Shown in pieces: positions 1 to 7,342 of a DNA stretch of 15,585 bases. Under the pieces are notes generated by a model. The model was not told where the DNA came from. It ran no database searches and was given only the letters and a program-made list of their open reading frames with translations. How positions within the stretch are numbered: position 1 is the first letter of the stretch; every line of letters begins with the position of its first letter. This DNA is from CAYNQN01 sp964530525 (GTDB lineage: Bacteria; Actinomycetota; Acidimicrobiia; Acidimicrobiales; Acidimicrobilacustridaceae): the NCBI GenBank assembly GCA_964530525.1, contig CAZHBH010000051.1, positions 1 to 15,585 of the forward strand, read 5' to 3'. Both the position numbers and the translations under genes were made by a program.

Positions 1-582
1 GATGTGGACGTCGACGGTGCGGGCCCCGCCGTAGTACTCGTAGCCCCAGACCCGTGACAGCAGGGTCTCGCGGGTGAACACCTTCCCCGGGTGCGAGCTG
101 AGGAACTTCAGAAGCTCGTACTCCATGTAGGTGAGGTCCAGCGGCTGCCCGTCGATCACCGCCTGGTAGGTCTCGAGGTTGAGCACCAGGCCCTCGTGCT
201 CGATCAGCTCCGGCCCCGTCCCGTACCCGGAGCGAGCGAGGAGGTGCTTCAGCCGAGCCTCCAGCTCGCGCGGGTGGAACGGCGTGAGGCAGAAGTCATC
301 GAAGAGGTCGTCACGCATCTCCAGCTCGCCCAGTTGGGTGCCGCTGATCAGCAACAGGAGCGGCTCCACCCTCAGCTCCCGCTTCCGCACGGCACGGCAA
401 AGGGCGAACGCGGCCTCAGGGCTCTTGTCGGCGCACACCACCGCGCCGGCCCAACCCTCGGGCGGCTCGGCGCGGCCGGCCGCCGCGTCGTTGCTCGCCG
501 CCTTCCACGAGTACCCCGCCAGGTCCAAGACCTGGGCCAGCTCCGGGGGAGCCGGGTCGGGGAAGACCAGCAGCGATTCCAT
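1..582 (-). CDS. glnR: GlnR-like orphan response regulator (OmpR family), 3' end cut by window
   Basis: Reading from an ATG at 582, 194 codons run off the window edge. The C-terminal part (about residues 125-194) is an OmpR/PhoB winged-helix DNA-binding domain, with LDLTYMEYELLKFL, HPGKVFTRETLL, VWGYEYYGGARTVDVH. This matches actinobacterial GlnR very closely as I remember it. The N-terminal part (1-115) is receiver-like but degenerate: no N-terminal acidic pair, and LTPF where normal receivers have a lysine (KPF). An Asp remains at 52. GlnR proteins are known to work without a cognate kinase and to control glnA, ammonium transport and nitrate genes. The start lies 9 nt after the glutamine synthetase stop, so the two genes are probably one transcript with coupled translation; no clear Shine-Dalgarno is visible. 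Other OmpR regulators are possible, but the context favours GlnR. The last part of the recognition region is missing. Confidence 0.82.
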   Translation of the reverse strand, partial: MESLLVFPDPAPPELAQVLDLAGYSWKAASNDAAAGRAEPPEGWAGAVVCADKSPEAAFALCRAVRKRELRVEPLLLLISGTQLGELEMRDDLFDDFCLTPFHPRELEARLKHLLARSGYGTGPELIEHEGLVLNLETYQAVIDGQPLDLTYMEYELLKFLSSHPGKVFTRETLLSRVWGYEYYGGARTVDVHI

Positions 583-591
583 GGAGGTGGG

Positions 592-1929
592 TCAGAGGTT
601 CGGCAGGTACCGGTCGAGCTCGAACTGGGAGACCTGGGTCTTGTAGTCCATCCACTCCGAGCGCTTGTTGCGCAGGAACCACTCGAAGATGTGCTCGCCC
701 AACGCTTCTGCCACCAGCTCGGACGTCTCCATGATCTCCAGGGCGTCGGCCAGCGACTGGGGCAGCGAGCCGATGCCCATGGCGGCTCGCTCCTCACGAG
801 TCATCTCGAACACGTTCGCATCCGCTTCGGGCGGGAGCTCGTAGCCCTTCTCTATGCCCCGCATGCCCGCCGCCAAGATCACGGAGAACGCGAGGTAGGG
901 GTTGCAGGCAGCGTCGGGTGCCCTGTACTCGATGCGCTTCGACGACTGCTTCCCCCGCTTGGTCACCGGGACGCGCACCAGCGCCGATCGGTTGTTCCGT
1001 GCCCACGTGACGTAGACGGGAGCCTCGTATCCGGCGATCAGTCGCTTGTACGAGTTCACCAGCTGGTTGGTGACGGCGGTTATCTCAGGAGCGTGTGCCA
1101 GCAGGCCTGCTATGAAGCCGCAGGCCACCTTCGACAGCCCGATGGTGCTCCCGTCGTCGCTGAAGGCGTTCTCGTCGCCCTCGAACAGCGAGATGTGGGT
1201 GTGCATGCCCGAGCCGGGGATGTCCACGATCGGCTTGGGCATGAACGTCGCGTAAGCCCCCTGCTCCAGTGCGATCTCCCTCACCACCAAGCGGAACGTC
1301 ATCACGTTGTCCGCCATCGTGAGGGCGTCGGTGTAGCGCAGGTCGATCTCGTGCTGCGAAGGGCCGATCTCGTGGAACGAGTACTCCACGGGTATCCCCA
1401 TGGCCTCGAGCACCTGGATGGTGCGCTTGCGCAGGTCGCTGGAGGCGTCGGCGGTGGTCAGGTCGAAGTAGGAGCCGGAGTCGAGTGGCTCGAGCGGCCG
1501 GCTCGGATCGCCGTTGGCGAAGTAGAAGAACTCCATCTCGGGGGCGACCATGAACGAGAAGCCCCGGTCGCGCGCCTTGTCGAGGTTGCGCTTGAGCACG
1601 TGCCGGGGGTCCCCCTCGAAGGGCGTCCCGTCGTGGTTGAGCACGTCGCAGAACATCCGGGCCGACACGTCCTCCGAGCCGCTACCCCACGGCATCAGCT
1701 CGAAGGTGTTGGGGTCGGGCATGGCCAAGACGTCGCTCTCCTGGACCCGGCTGAAGCCGTCGATGGCCGAGCCGTCGAAGTGCATGCCCTCCTGGAACGC
1801 GCTCTCGAGCTCTGCGGGCGAGATGGCCACCGACTTGAGCTGGCCCAGGACGTCGGTGAACCAGAGCCGGATGAGGCGCACCCCCCTCTCTTCGACGGTA
1901 CGCAGCACGTAGTCCTGTTGGCGCTCCAT
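592..1929 (-). CDS. glnA: Glutamine synthetase type I, GSI-alpha (GlnA2-like)
   Basis: This 445-residue protein converts glutamate, ammonia and ATP to glutamine in the cytoplasm. It closely resembles Mycobacterium GlnA2 (about 446 aa). Visible family motifs are FDGSAI near 51-56, metal-ligand glutamates in PEMEFF (131, 133) and HEIGPSQHEID (187, 194), GSGMHTHISLF (His243, His245), and NRSALVRVP near 313-321. At the place where adenylylated enzymes have a tyrosine (NLYxLPPEE) this one reads NVFEMTREE, with Phe374, and it lacks the roughly 25-residue GSI-beta insertion. It is therefore predicted not to be a GlnE substrate. The ATG at 1929 gives the family's usual N-terminus (MERQQDYVLRTVEER). 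It diverges from the GSI-beta gene and is followed after 9 nt by the glnR-like gene, an arrangement suggesting GlnR acts on its own operon. Confidence 0.93.
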   Translation of the reverse strand: MERQQDYVLRTVEERGVRLIRLWFTDVLGQLKSVAISPAELESAFQEGMHFDGSAIDGFSRVQESDVLAMPDPNTFELMPWGSGSEDVSARMFCDVLNHDGTPFEGDPRHVLKRNLDKARDRGFSFMVAPEMEFFYFANGDPSRPLEPLDSGSYFDLTTADASSDLRKRTIQVLEAMGIPVEYSFHEIGPSQHEIDLRYTDALTMADNVMTFRLVVREIALEQGAYATFMPKPIVDIPGSGMHTHISLFEGDENAFSDDGSTIGLSKVACGFIAGLLAHAPEITAVTNQLVNSYKRLIAGYEAPVYVTWARNNRSALVRVPVTKRGKQSSKRIEYRAPDAACNPYLAFSVILAAGMRGIEKGYELPPEADANVFEMTREERAAMGIGSLPQSLADALEIMETSELVAEALGEHIFEWFLRNKRSEWMDYKTQVSQFELDRYLPNL

Positions 1930-1936
1930 GGCCTGA

Positions 1937-1942
1937 ATGATT
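1937..1942 (-). promoter_or_regulatory. Possible -10 element of the glnA2-glnR operon
   Basis: On the minus strand AATCAT (4 of 6 to TATAAT) lies 7 nt before the ATG, a spacing that would start the transcript at or next to the start codon. There is no recognisable -35 hexamer. The phased repeats further upstream would then occupy about -50 to -100, a usual place for an activator such as GlnR. Inferred from spacing only. Confidence 0.3.
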
Positions 1943-1978
1943 GCACGCTCGCCGGTGAAGCGACCCGCTCGATCCGGC

Positions 1979-2028
1979 GTTCACACAGCGTTCACATCGA
2001 GGCAACGGCAGAGAAACCGCACGTTGCC
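1979..2028. promoter_or_regulatory. Five 11-bp-phased half-sites: candidate GlnR and/or PhoP operator
   Basis: Hexamers GTTCAC (1979), GTTCAC (1990), GGCAAC (2001), AGAAAC (2012) and GTTGCC (2023) start exactly 11 bp apart. OmpR-family regulators bind direct repeats of this pitch. The 5-mers TTCAC, TTCAC, GCAAC, GAAAC resemble the known GlnR box (gTnAC-n6-GaAAC repeated), and the first two 11-mers also match the actinobacterial PHO box direct repeat (GTTCAC-like). The array sits between the two divergent glutamine synthetase genes and next to a glnR-like gene. It is nearer the minus-strand gene (50 nt from its ATG) than the plus-strand one. Confidence 0.65.
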
Positions 2029-2124
2029 AGCCTTTGCCCGACTCGAACCACCGGGCCCGTCGCACCACGAGCTCGCTCAGCTGCAGGTGGGCGACGGCAC
2101 GGACCGGTCGGGCGGGTCTCGCCA

Positions 2125-2153
2125 GGAACAAGGAGACCTTCCGGCGCTAGGGT
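2125..2153 (+). promoter_or_regulatory. Candidate sigma-70 promoter of glnA1
   Basis: TAGGGT at 2148-2153 is a good actinobacterial -10 (TANNNT). GGAACA at 2125-2130, 17 bp upstream, shares the last three bases with TTGACA. A start near 2160 would give a short leader of about 23 nt carrying the ribosome site. A purely visual call. Confidence 0.38.
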
Positions 2154-2171
2154 GCCGGCGGTCAACGAGAC

Positions 2172-2177
2172 GAGGAG
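2172..2177 (+). promoter_or_regulatory. Ribosome binding site that fixes the GTG start of glnA1
   Basis: GAGGAG lies 5 nt before the GTG at 2183. It supports that start over the longer open frame reaching back to 1937 and over later ATG codons. Confidence 0.7.
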
Positions 2178-2182
2178 AAGTC

Positions 2183-3607
2183 GTGCAGGAACGCACCCCA
2201 GATGAAGTCCTTTCCATGGTCAGCGACGAGGGCTGCGAGTTCGTCGACTTCCGGTTCTCGGACCTTCCGGGGATCATGCAGCACGTCACCATCCCTGCGA
2301 ACCTCCTCGGAGATAGCCACTTCAACGAGGGCCACGGTTTCGACGGTTCGTCCATCCGAGGGTTCCAGGAGATCCAGGAATCCGACATGGTCCTGGTGGC
2401 CGACCCCAACACCGCCTACATCGACCCGTTCATGGCGAGGCGCACGGCGGTGATCCATTGCTTCGTGGCAGATCCCGTGACCGGCGAGAGCTACACGCGC
2501 GACCCGCGCTACGTGGCACAGAAGGCCGAGGCCTACCTGCGTTCCACTGGCATCGCCGACACCGCCTACTTCGGGCCCGAGTCTGAGTTCTTCATCTTCG
2601 ACGACGTCCGCTTCGACACCAGGGCGAACGAGTCGTATTACAAGGTGAACTCCTCCGAGGGCGTCTGGAACACCGGCGCCGACGAAGGACCCAACCTCGC
2701 GTACAAGCCCCGCACCAAGCAGGGGTACTTCCCCGTGCCCCCCACCGACCACTTCCACGACATGCGCTCTGAGATGTCGGCGGTGCTCCACCAGGTGGGC
2801 ATCGAGACCGAGCTCCACCACCACGAGGTGGCCAGCGGTGGCCAGGGGGAGATCGGCATCCGCTTCTCCACCCTGCTCGACCAGGCCGACCAGCTGATGA
2901 CGTTCAAGTACATCCTCAAGGGCGTGGCCTGGCAGGCGGGCAAGTCGCTCACCTTCATGCCCAAGCCGCTCTTCGAGGACAACGGTTCGGGCATGCACAC
3001 GCACCAGTCGCTGTGGAGGGGTGGCGAGCCGCTCTTCTACAGCGAGTCGGGCTACGCAGGGCTCTCCGATGTCGCCCGCTGGTACATCGGCGGCCTCCTG
3101 GCCCACGCCCACGCCGTCATCGCCTTCACCAACCCGACCACCAACAGCTTCAAGCGCCTGGTGCCGGGGTACGAGGCGCCGGTGAACCTCGTCTACAGCC
3201 AGCGGAACCGCTCGGCCTCGTGCCGGATCCCCCTGGCCTCTCAGAGCCCGAAGGCGAAGAGGGTGGAGTTCCGCTGCCCCGACAGCACCGCGAACCCCTA
3301 CTTGGCCTTCTCGGCCATGCTGCTGGCAGGCCTGGACGGCATCCAGAACCGCATCGAGCCCCCGACGCCCGTCGACAAGGACCTCTACGACCTGCCGCCC
3401 GAAGAGCTGGCCCAGGTGCCGCAGGTTCCCGCCACCCTGGAGGAAGCTCTGTCGGCCCTCGAGGACGACCAGGACTTCCTGAAGGTCGGAGGCGTCTTCA
3501 CCGACGACCTCATCGAGACCTGGATCGACTACAAGCGGCGCAACGAGATCGACGCCATCCGCCTCCGTCCGCACCCCTACGAGTTCGCCCTATACTACGA
3601 CATCTAG
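2183..3607 (+). CDS. glnA: Glutamine synthetase type I, GSI-beta (GlnA1-like), adenylylation-regulated
   Basis: This 474-residue main glutamine synthetase resembles Mycobacterium GlnA1 (478 aa) along its whole length. Visible motifs are FDGSSIRGF with catalytic Asp54, PESEFF (Glu133, Glu135), HHHEVASGGQGEI (Glu215, Glu223), the phosphate-site stretch GSGMHTHQSLW (His272), NRSASCRIP, and the C-terminal RPHPYEFALYYD. The adenylylation loop KDLYDLPPEE is intact, placing the target tyrosine at residue 402, so the enzyme should be switched off and on by GlnE, encoded about 0.9 kb downstream on the other strand. The GTG start has a strong ribosome site and gives the expected N-terminus (QERTPDEVL); the open frame upstream has no family similarity. 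It diverges from the GSI-alpha gene and ends at a strong hairpin shared with the convergent hydrolase gene. Confidence 0.95.
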   Translation: MQERTPDEVLSMVSDEGCEFVDFRFSDLPGIMQHVTIPANLLGDSHFNEGHGFDGSSIRGFQEIQESDMVLVADPNTAYIDPFMARRTAVIHCFVADPVTGESYTRDPRYVAQKAEAYLRSTGIADTAYFGPESEFFIFDDVRFDTRANESYYKVNSSEGVWNTGADEGPNLAYKPRTKQGYFPVPPTDHFHDMRSEMSAVLHQVGIETELHHHEVASGGQGEIGIRFSTLLDQADQLMTFKYILKGVAWQAGKSLTFMPKPLFEDNGSGMHTHQSLWRGGEPLFYSESGYAGLSDVARWYIGGLLAHAHAVIAFTNPTTNSFKRLVPGYEAPVNLVYSQRNRSASCRIPLASQSPKAKRVEFRCPDSTANPYLAFSAMLLAGLDGIQNRIEPPTPVDKDLYDLPPEELAQVPQVPATLEEALSALEDDQDFLKVGGVFTDDLIETWIDYKRRNEIDAIRLRPHPYEFALYYDI

Positions 3608-3628
3608 GGACAAGCAACCACAGGTAGA

Positions 3629-3663
3629 ATCCCGACCCATCCCGGCGTGGGGTGGGTCGGGAT
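3629..3663. terminator. Strong bidirectional hairpin terminator between convergent genes
   Basis: ATCCCGACCCA (3629-3639) pairs perfectly with TGGGTCGGGAT (3653-3663). The stem extends inward through one G-T pair and three G-C pairs to about 15 bp, with a 5-nt loop GGCGT (3644-3648). It starts 21 nt after the glnA1 stop, and its right arm ends on the first base of the hydrolase stop codon. There is no T-tract on either side, which is common in high-GC actinobacteria. It should insulate both genes. Confidence 0.75.
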
Positions 3664-4415
3664 CAGCCGGTGCTGGGTGCGAAGCCGGTGACCTCGGGAG
3701 AGAGGCACCAACGGCGAAGGGCGGCCACGAAGCGCTCGGGCTGCTCCCACGTGACGTTGTGGTTCGATTCGGCGATCACCTCGAACCCCACCGCGACCTG
3801 ATCGCAAGCCACGAGCGACAGCGCGGTGGCCCTCTGGACCGCGACGGGGAAGAAGACGTCGGCATCGGCGGCCAACACGAGCGTGGGAGCGGCGATCGAG
3901 GGGTGCGACGCCGTCACGTCCGGCGCGGCGATCATGGCGTCGGCTTGGGCGTTCAGCAGCTCCGGGCCGATGCGGTCGAGCATCGCGAGCATCCGGTCGG
4001 GGAGAGGCCCGTCTTGCAGCGCGGGTGAGAAGTTGGCCAAGAGCACGGGGCGAAGGTCCTCGCCCCACGCCCCGCCGTCGACGAGCTCGTTGGAGGCCCG
4101 CAGCACGTCGGTGAAGCCTGGCGGCGGCTCGGACCAGGTGGACGCCAGGACGAGGCGTTCCACCCTCTCGGGAACGGTCGCAGCGACGCGTTGCGCGACC
4201 CAACCACCCATCGAGGCACCGACCAGCGAGCACCTCTCGGGCAGCTGCGCCACCACCGCCTCCACCATGGCGTCGAGGGAGTGGGCGTCACCGAGCGATG
4301 CCGCGACCTGCTCGACCGGATCTCCCGCGACCTCGTCGAGCCGCTCGATCACGTCGGTGAACAGGTCGCCATCGCAACCCCAGCCGGGCACGTAGACGAT
4401 CGGGATGGTTGACAT
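3663..4415 (-). CDS. Alpha/beta hydrolase, BioH/proline-iminopeptidase-like fold
   Basis: A 250-residue cytoplasmic alpha/beta hydrolase. The oxyanion-side motif VPGWGCDG is at 9-16, the nucleophile elbow GASMGG has Ser68, the acid is probably Asp186 in ADADVFFP, and the base is His219 in ESNHN. The order and spacing of this triad are normal and no signal peptide is present. The short form and the PGWG start resemble BioH-type carboxylesterases, but no biotin gene is nearby, so the substrate is unknown. It lies 80 nt behind glnE on the same strand and may be partly co-transcribed with it. A GATCAT element 6 nt before the ATG (4422-4427) may also give it its own leaderless start. Its role in nitrogen metabolism, if any, cannot be told from sequence. 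Confidence 0.85.
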   Translation of the reverse strand: MSTIPIVYVPGWGCDGDLFTDVIERLDEVAGDPVEQVAASLGDAHSLDAMVEAVVAQLPERCSLVGASMGGWVAQRVAATVPERVERLVLASTWSEPPPGFTDVLRASNELVDGGAWGEDLRPVLLANFSPALQDGPLPDRMLAMLDRIGPELLNAQADAMIAAPDVTASHPSIAAPTLVLAADADVFFPVAVQRATALSLVACDQVAVGFEVIAESNHNVTWEQPERFVAALRRWCLSPEVTGFAPSTG

Positions 4416-4421
4416 GACCCG

Positions 4422-4427
4422 ATGATC
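4422..4427 (-). promoter_or_regulatory. Possible -10 element of the hydrolase gene
   Basis: GATCAT on the minus strand (4 of 6 to TATAAT) ends 6 nt before the ATG, the same spacing as the stronger examples in this window. No -35 is visible. The 80-nt gap around it also holds a 10-bp palindrome (GCGTCGACGC), but no clear terminator for glnE. Confidence 0.25.
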
Positions 4428-4495
4428 GCGCGTCGACGCACGATGCTGCCCGGCCCCGGTCCGGAGCCACTGACGAGAGCAGTCCTCGTGGAGGG

Positions 4496-7270
4496 TCAGG
4501 TGCGACCGTAGAAGAGCCGTTCCACCACACGCCGCGCCCTGCGGGTGACGCGGCGGTACTCCTCGCGCAGCTCACCGGCGGTGGTGCCCATGGAGCGAGC
4601 GAGCCAGCCGAGGGTCTCGGGTTGCGTGGGCAGCGAGTCGCCCGGAGACGAGACCACGAGGAAGCGCCTGTCGCGCACCCGCTCGCAGAACCGGTACGAG
4701 CCGGCCAGCGCCGAGGCGTCTCCCTCCTCGAGGACGCCGGCGGTCTCCAGCTCCGAGAGCGCCTCCATGGTCCCGGTCGCGCGCACCCCGTGCAGGAGCT
4801 GCAGTAGCTGCACGGTGAACTCGACGTCCGACAACGAGCCCCGGCCGAGCTTCAGGTGGAACTGGGGGTCCTCGCCCGCGGGGATCCGCTCGCTCTCGAT
4901 CCGGGCCTTCATCCTGCGGATCTCGTTCGTCTCGGTCTGCTCCAGCGGTGCGCTCCACACGAAGCGGTCACGCTCCTCCAGGAACCGCCGGCCCAGGTCC
5001 GGGTCACCCGCCACGAGCCGGGCTCGCAGCATGGCCTGGCGCTCCCAGGTCTGCGCGTAGCGCTCCCAGTAGGCCAGGTAGCCCTCTACGCCGCGCGACA
5101 GCGGTCCCTGGCGTCCCTCGGGCCGCAGGTCGGCGTCCACCTCGAAGATCCGCTCGGCCGGGGTGGGCCCGCTCAGGAACCTCAGCATCTCTCCCGCCAC
5201 CCGCTTGGCCTCCTCGGAGGCCTGGTCGCCCTCGCCCTCGTGGACGAAGACCACGTCGAGGTCGCTGGCGTAGGAGAGCTCGGCCCCACCCAGTCGGCCC
5301 ATCCCGATGATGGCCATCGGGACCTGCGGATCGAGGTCGGCGAGGGTCACCTCCAGGGCAGCTTCGGCAAGGGCGGTTAGGTCCCTGCCGATCACCTCCA
5401 CGGTCGCCTCCCCGAGCACGTCGCGGGCGGCGATGCCGAAGAGGTGCCTGGCCTTCCAGCGCTGCAGGGCCTCCTGGCGCGCTCGGGCTTCGGGGCGCCA
5501 CGACACCGTGGACCGCGCGGACTCCACCAGGTCGGGCCGCGACCGCGTCCGGAGCTGGTCGGCATCTCCGAGGCGAGGGGTGAGGTCGGGGTTCCGCAGG
5601 AGCGTGTCACCCAGCATCCTGCTGGTGCCCAGGATCGTGCACAGGTTCTGGGCGGCGGTGGCGGAGTCGCGGAAGGCGGCGGTGACAGCCCTGGCCCTGT
5701 CGGGTTCGCCCAGGAGGTTCCGCAACATCAACAGGCCGAGGTCAGGATCCGGTGATTCGGAGAGCCAGTCCAGCAGGAGCGGGAGCATCTGCTGCATGAG
5801 CCTGCTCGAGCGGTTGAGCCCCCTCGTCAGCTCCCGTACGGCTGCCTGGGTCCTCATGGTCTCGGTGAAGCCGAACGCAGCCAGGCGTGCTGCGGCCGCC
5901 TCGGGGCTCAGGCTCCCCGGCGCGCCCGAGAAGGCCTCGAGAAGCGGGCGGAAGTAGACCCGTTCGTGGATGGAGCGAACGGTCCGCTGGTGCCGGGCCA
6001 CCTCGCTCACGAGCTGCTCGGCGGCCGAGCCCTCCGGACGATCGCGGAACCCTGCCACCCTGCCGAGCCGGTCCAACGAGGCCGTGTCGGAGGGCAGCGT
6101 GTGCACCTGTTGGTCGTCCATCAGCTGGAGCCGGTGCTCCACGTCGCGGAAGAAGCGGTACGCCAGCTCGAGCTGCTGGGCGTCGTCGGGCTCCACGTAG
6201 CCGGCCTCGGCCATCTCCGACAGCACGGATAGCGTCGTCGCCGAGCGGAGCTCGGGGTCAGCTGGGCCATGGACGAGCTGCAGCAGCTGCAGGGTGAACT
6301 CGATGTCGCGGATGCCGCCCGGGCCGCGCTTGAGCTCTCGCCCGGCGATCCCTCGACGGGCTACCTCTGCCTCGGCCCTTCGCTTCATGTCCCTCAGGGC
6401 CCTCAGGTCGTCCGCCCCCACGGGTCGGCTCCAGAGGCGCCGCTGCGCCTCGTCGAACCACCTTGCGCCCAGCTCGGGGTCGCCTGCCACGGGCCGAGCC
6501 TTCAACAGCGCCTGGAACTCCCACGGCTGGGCCCAGCGCTCCCAGTACGTGGCGTACGAGCCCACGCTGCGCACCAGGGATCCGTTGCGACCTTCGGGTC
6601 GCAGGGCCGTGTCGACCCGGAAGCACGTTCCGGCGATGTCCACGATCCGTCGAGCCGCTGCCTCCAGCTCCGAGATGTCTCCCTCTCCCACGAGCACGAT
6701 GTCGACGTCGCTCGAGTAGTTGAGCTCGCCGCCTCCGAGCTTCCCCATCCCGATCACGGAGAGGGCTCCCCGGATGGTGCCGTCTCCGCCCGTCGCCTTG
6801 TCGGGCCGGCCCTCGCCTCCTGTCGCCCACCACCACGAGGAAGCGAGCACCTCGGCCGCCATGCGTGACAGCGCACTGCCGGTGGCCTCGAGGCGGTCGA
6901 TGCCGGTCAGGTCACGGGCAGCGATGCGCAGCACCTCGAGCTGGCGCCATCCCGACAGCTCCTCGGGGCTCTCGGCCTCCAGCGGTGCGCGGCGCTCCAG
7001 CGCCCCGAGGGTTTCGAGGGCATCACCTGTGTGTGCCTCCACCACCCTCGTCAGCCACCTGCTCGCCCCCAGCACGGCCACCGTGGCCCCTGCGAGGGAG
7101 GGGTCGCCAGCGAGCCGGCCGGGGAGGTCGGGGTCGGCTTCCACCAGCCTGCCCAGCGCCGCTCGAACCGAGGCCGGGGCTGCGCTCTGCTCGACCAGGT
7201 CCTCGATGCCGTCGTCGAGCGAGGGGGCAGGCCGGCCGCTCGGGCCAGGACGACGGTCGGGCGCTTCCAC
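4496..7270 (-). CDS. glnE: Bifunctional glutamine synthetase adenylyltransferase / deadenylylase
   Basis: A 924-residue protein made of two related halves. It adds AMP to, and removes AMP from, the tyrosine of GSI-beta glutamine synthetase according to nitrogen status. The N-terminal nucleotidyltransferase domain has GMGKLGGGELNYSSDVDIV with metal ligands Asp188 and Asp190; by family knowledge this half removes AMP. The C-terminal domain has GMGRLGGAELSYASDLDVV with Asp670 and Asp672 and adds AMP. Each is followed by a matching helical motif (GPGGIRDIEFTLQLLQL near 316-332; GRGSLSDVEFTVQLLQL near 809-825), showing the internal duplication. Length matches the family (about 945-995 aa). An in-frame TGA seven codons upstream leaves the GTG at 7270 as the first start. 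Its substrate GlnA1 (Tyr402) is encoded nearby, as in Mycobacterium. It diverges from nadE with 78 nt between starts. Confidence 0.96.
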   Translation of the reverse strand: MEAPDRRPGPSGRPAPSLDDGIEDLVEQSAAPASVRAALGRLVEADPDLPGRLAGDPSLAGATVAVLGASRWLTRVVEAHTGDALETLGALERRAPLEAESPEELSGWRQLEVLRIAARDLTGIDRLEATGSALSRMAAEVLASSWWWATGGEGRPDKATGGDGTIRGALSVIGMGKLGGGELNYSSDVDIVLVGEGDISELEAAARRIVDIAGTCFRVDTALRPEGRNGSLVRSVGSYATYWERWAQPWEFQALLKARPVAGDPELGARWFDEAQRRLWSRPVGADDLRALRDMKRRAEAEVARRGIAGRELKRGPGGIRDIEFTLQLLQLVHGPADPELRSATTLSVLSEMAEAGYVEPDDAQQLELAYRFFRDVEHRLQLMDDQQVHTLPSDTASLDRLGRVAGFRDRPEGSAAEQLVSEVARHQRTVRSIHERVYFRPLLEAFSGAPGSLSPEAAAARLAAFGFTETMRTQAAVRELTRGLNRSSRLMQQMLPLLLDWLSESPDPDLGLLMLRNLLGEPDRARAVTAAFRDSATAAQNLCTILGTSRMLGDTLLRNPDLTPRLGDADQLRTRSRPDLVESARSTVSWRPEARARQEALQRWKARHLFGIAARDVLGEATVEVIGRDLTALAEAALEVTLADLDPQVPMAIIGMGRLGGAELSYASDLDVVFVHEGEGDQASEEAKRVAGEMLRFLSGPTPAERIFEVDADLRPEGRQGPLSRGVEGYLAYWERYAQTWERQAMLRARLVAGDPDLGRRFLEERDRFVWSAPLEQTETNEIRRMKARIESERIPAGEDPQFHLKLGRGSLSDVEFTVQLLQLLHGVRATGTMEALSELETAGVLEEGDASALAGSYRFCERVRDRRFLVVSSPGDSLPTQPETLGWLARSMGTTAGELREEYRRVTRRARRVVERLFYGRT

Positions 7271-7277
7271 GGAGTGG

Positions 7278-7283
7278 AGGCTA
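7278..7283 (-). promoter_or_regulatory. Candidate -10 element giving leaderless glnE mRNA
   Basis: TAGCCT (TANNNT) on the minus strand is followed by 7 nt and then the GTG start. This spacing would place the transcription start on the start codon. It agrees with the lack of a Shine-Dalgarno upstream of glnE. No good -35 is seen; the spacer contains the TC dinucleotide run. Confidence 0.45.
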
Positions 7284-7288
7284 AGTCA

Positions 7289-7300
7289 TCTCTCTCTCTC
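7289..7300. repeat. Short dinucleotide run (TC)6 between divergent glnE and nadE promoters
   Basis: Six uninterrupted TC units (GA on the minus strand) lie just upstream of the candidate glnE -10 element. Six units is short for a hypervariable tract. Confidence 0.8.
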
Positions 7301-7336
7301 ACCCCGCTCCTGCCCCGCGGCGCCGAGGGCGAGCCC

Positions 7337-7342
7337 TACGCT
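7337..7342 (+). promoter_or_regulatory. Candidate -10 element giving leaderless nadE mRNA
   Basis: TACGCT (TANNNT) ends 6 nt before the ATG at 7349, so transcription would begin at the start codon. No Shine-Dalgarno precedes this ATG at normal spacing. No convincing -35. Confidence 0.45.

Noticed and set aside
1937..2182. N-terminal extension of glnA1 back to 1937
   Set aside because: The GTG at 2183 has a strong ribosome site and gives the family N-terminus; the extension contains the operator array and promoter-like elements.
91..2205. A 704-codon open frame on the plus strand over the synthetase and regulator
   Set aside because: It is the antisense shadow of glnR and glnA2, whose conserved motifs lie on the minus strand; high GC keeps the opposite frame open.
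2162..3574. 470-codon minus-strand frame opposite glnA1
   Set aside because: Antisense shadow; no recognisable domain, and the plus strand encodes a full glutamine synthetase.
4416..4495. Possible terminator or small RNA between glnE and the hydrolase gene
   Set aside because: Only weak 5-bp stems and a 10-bp palindrome; not enough for a call.
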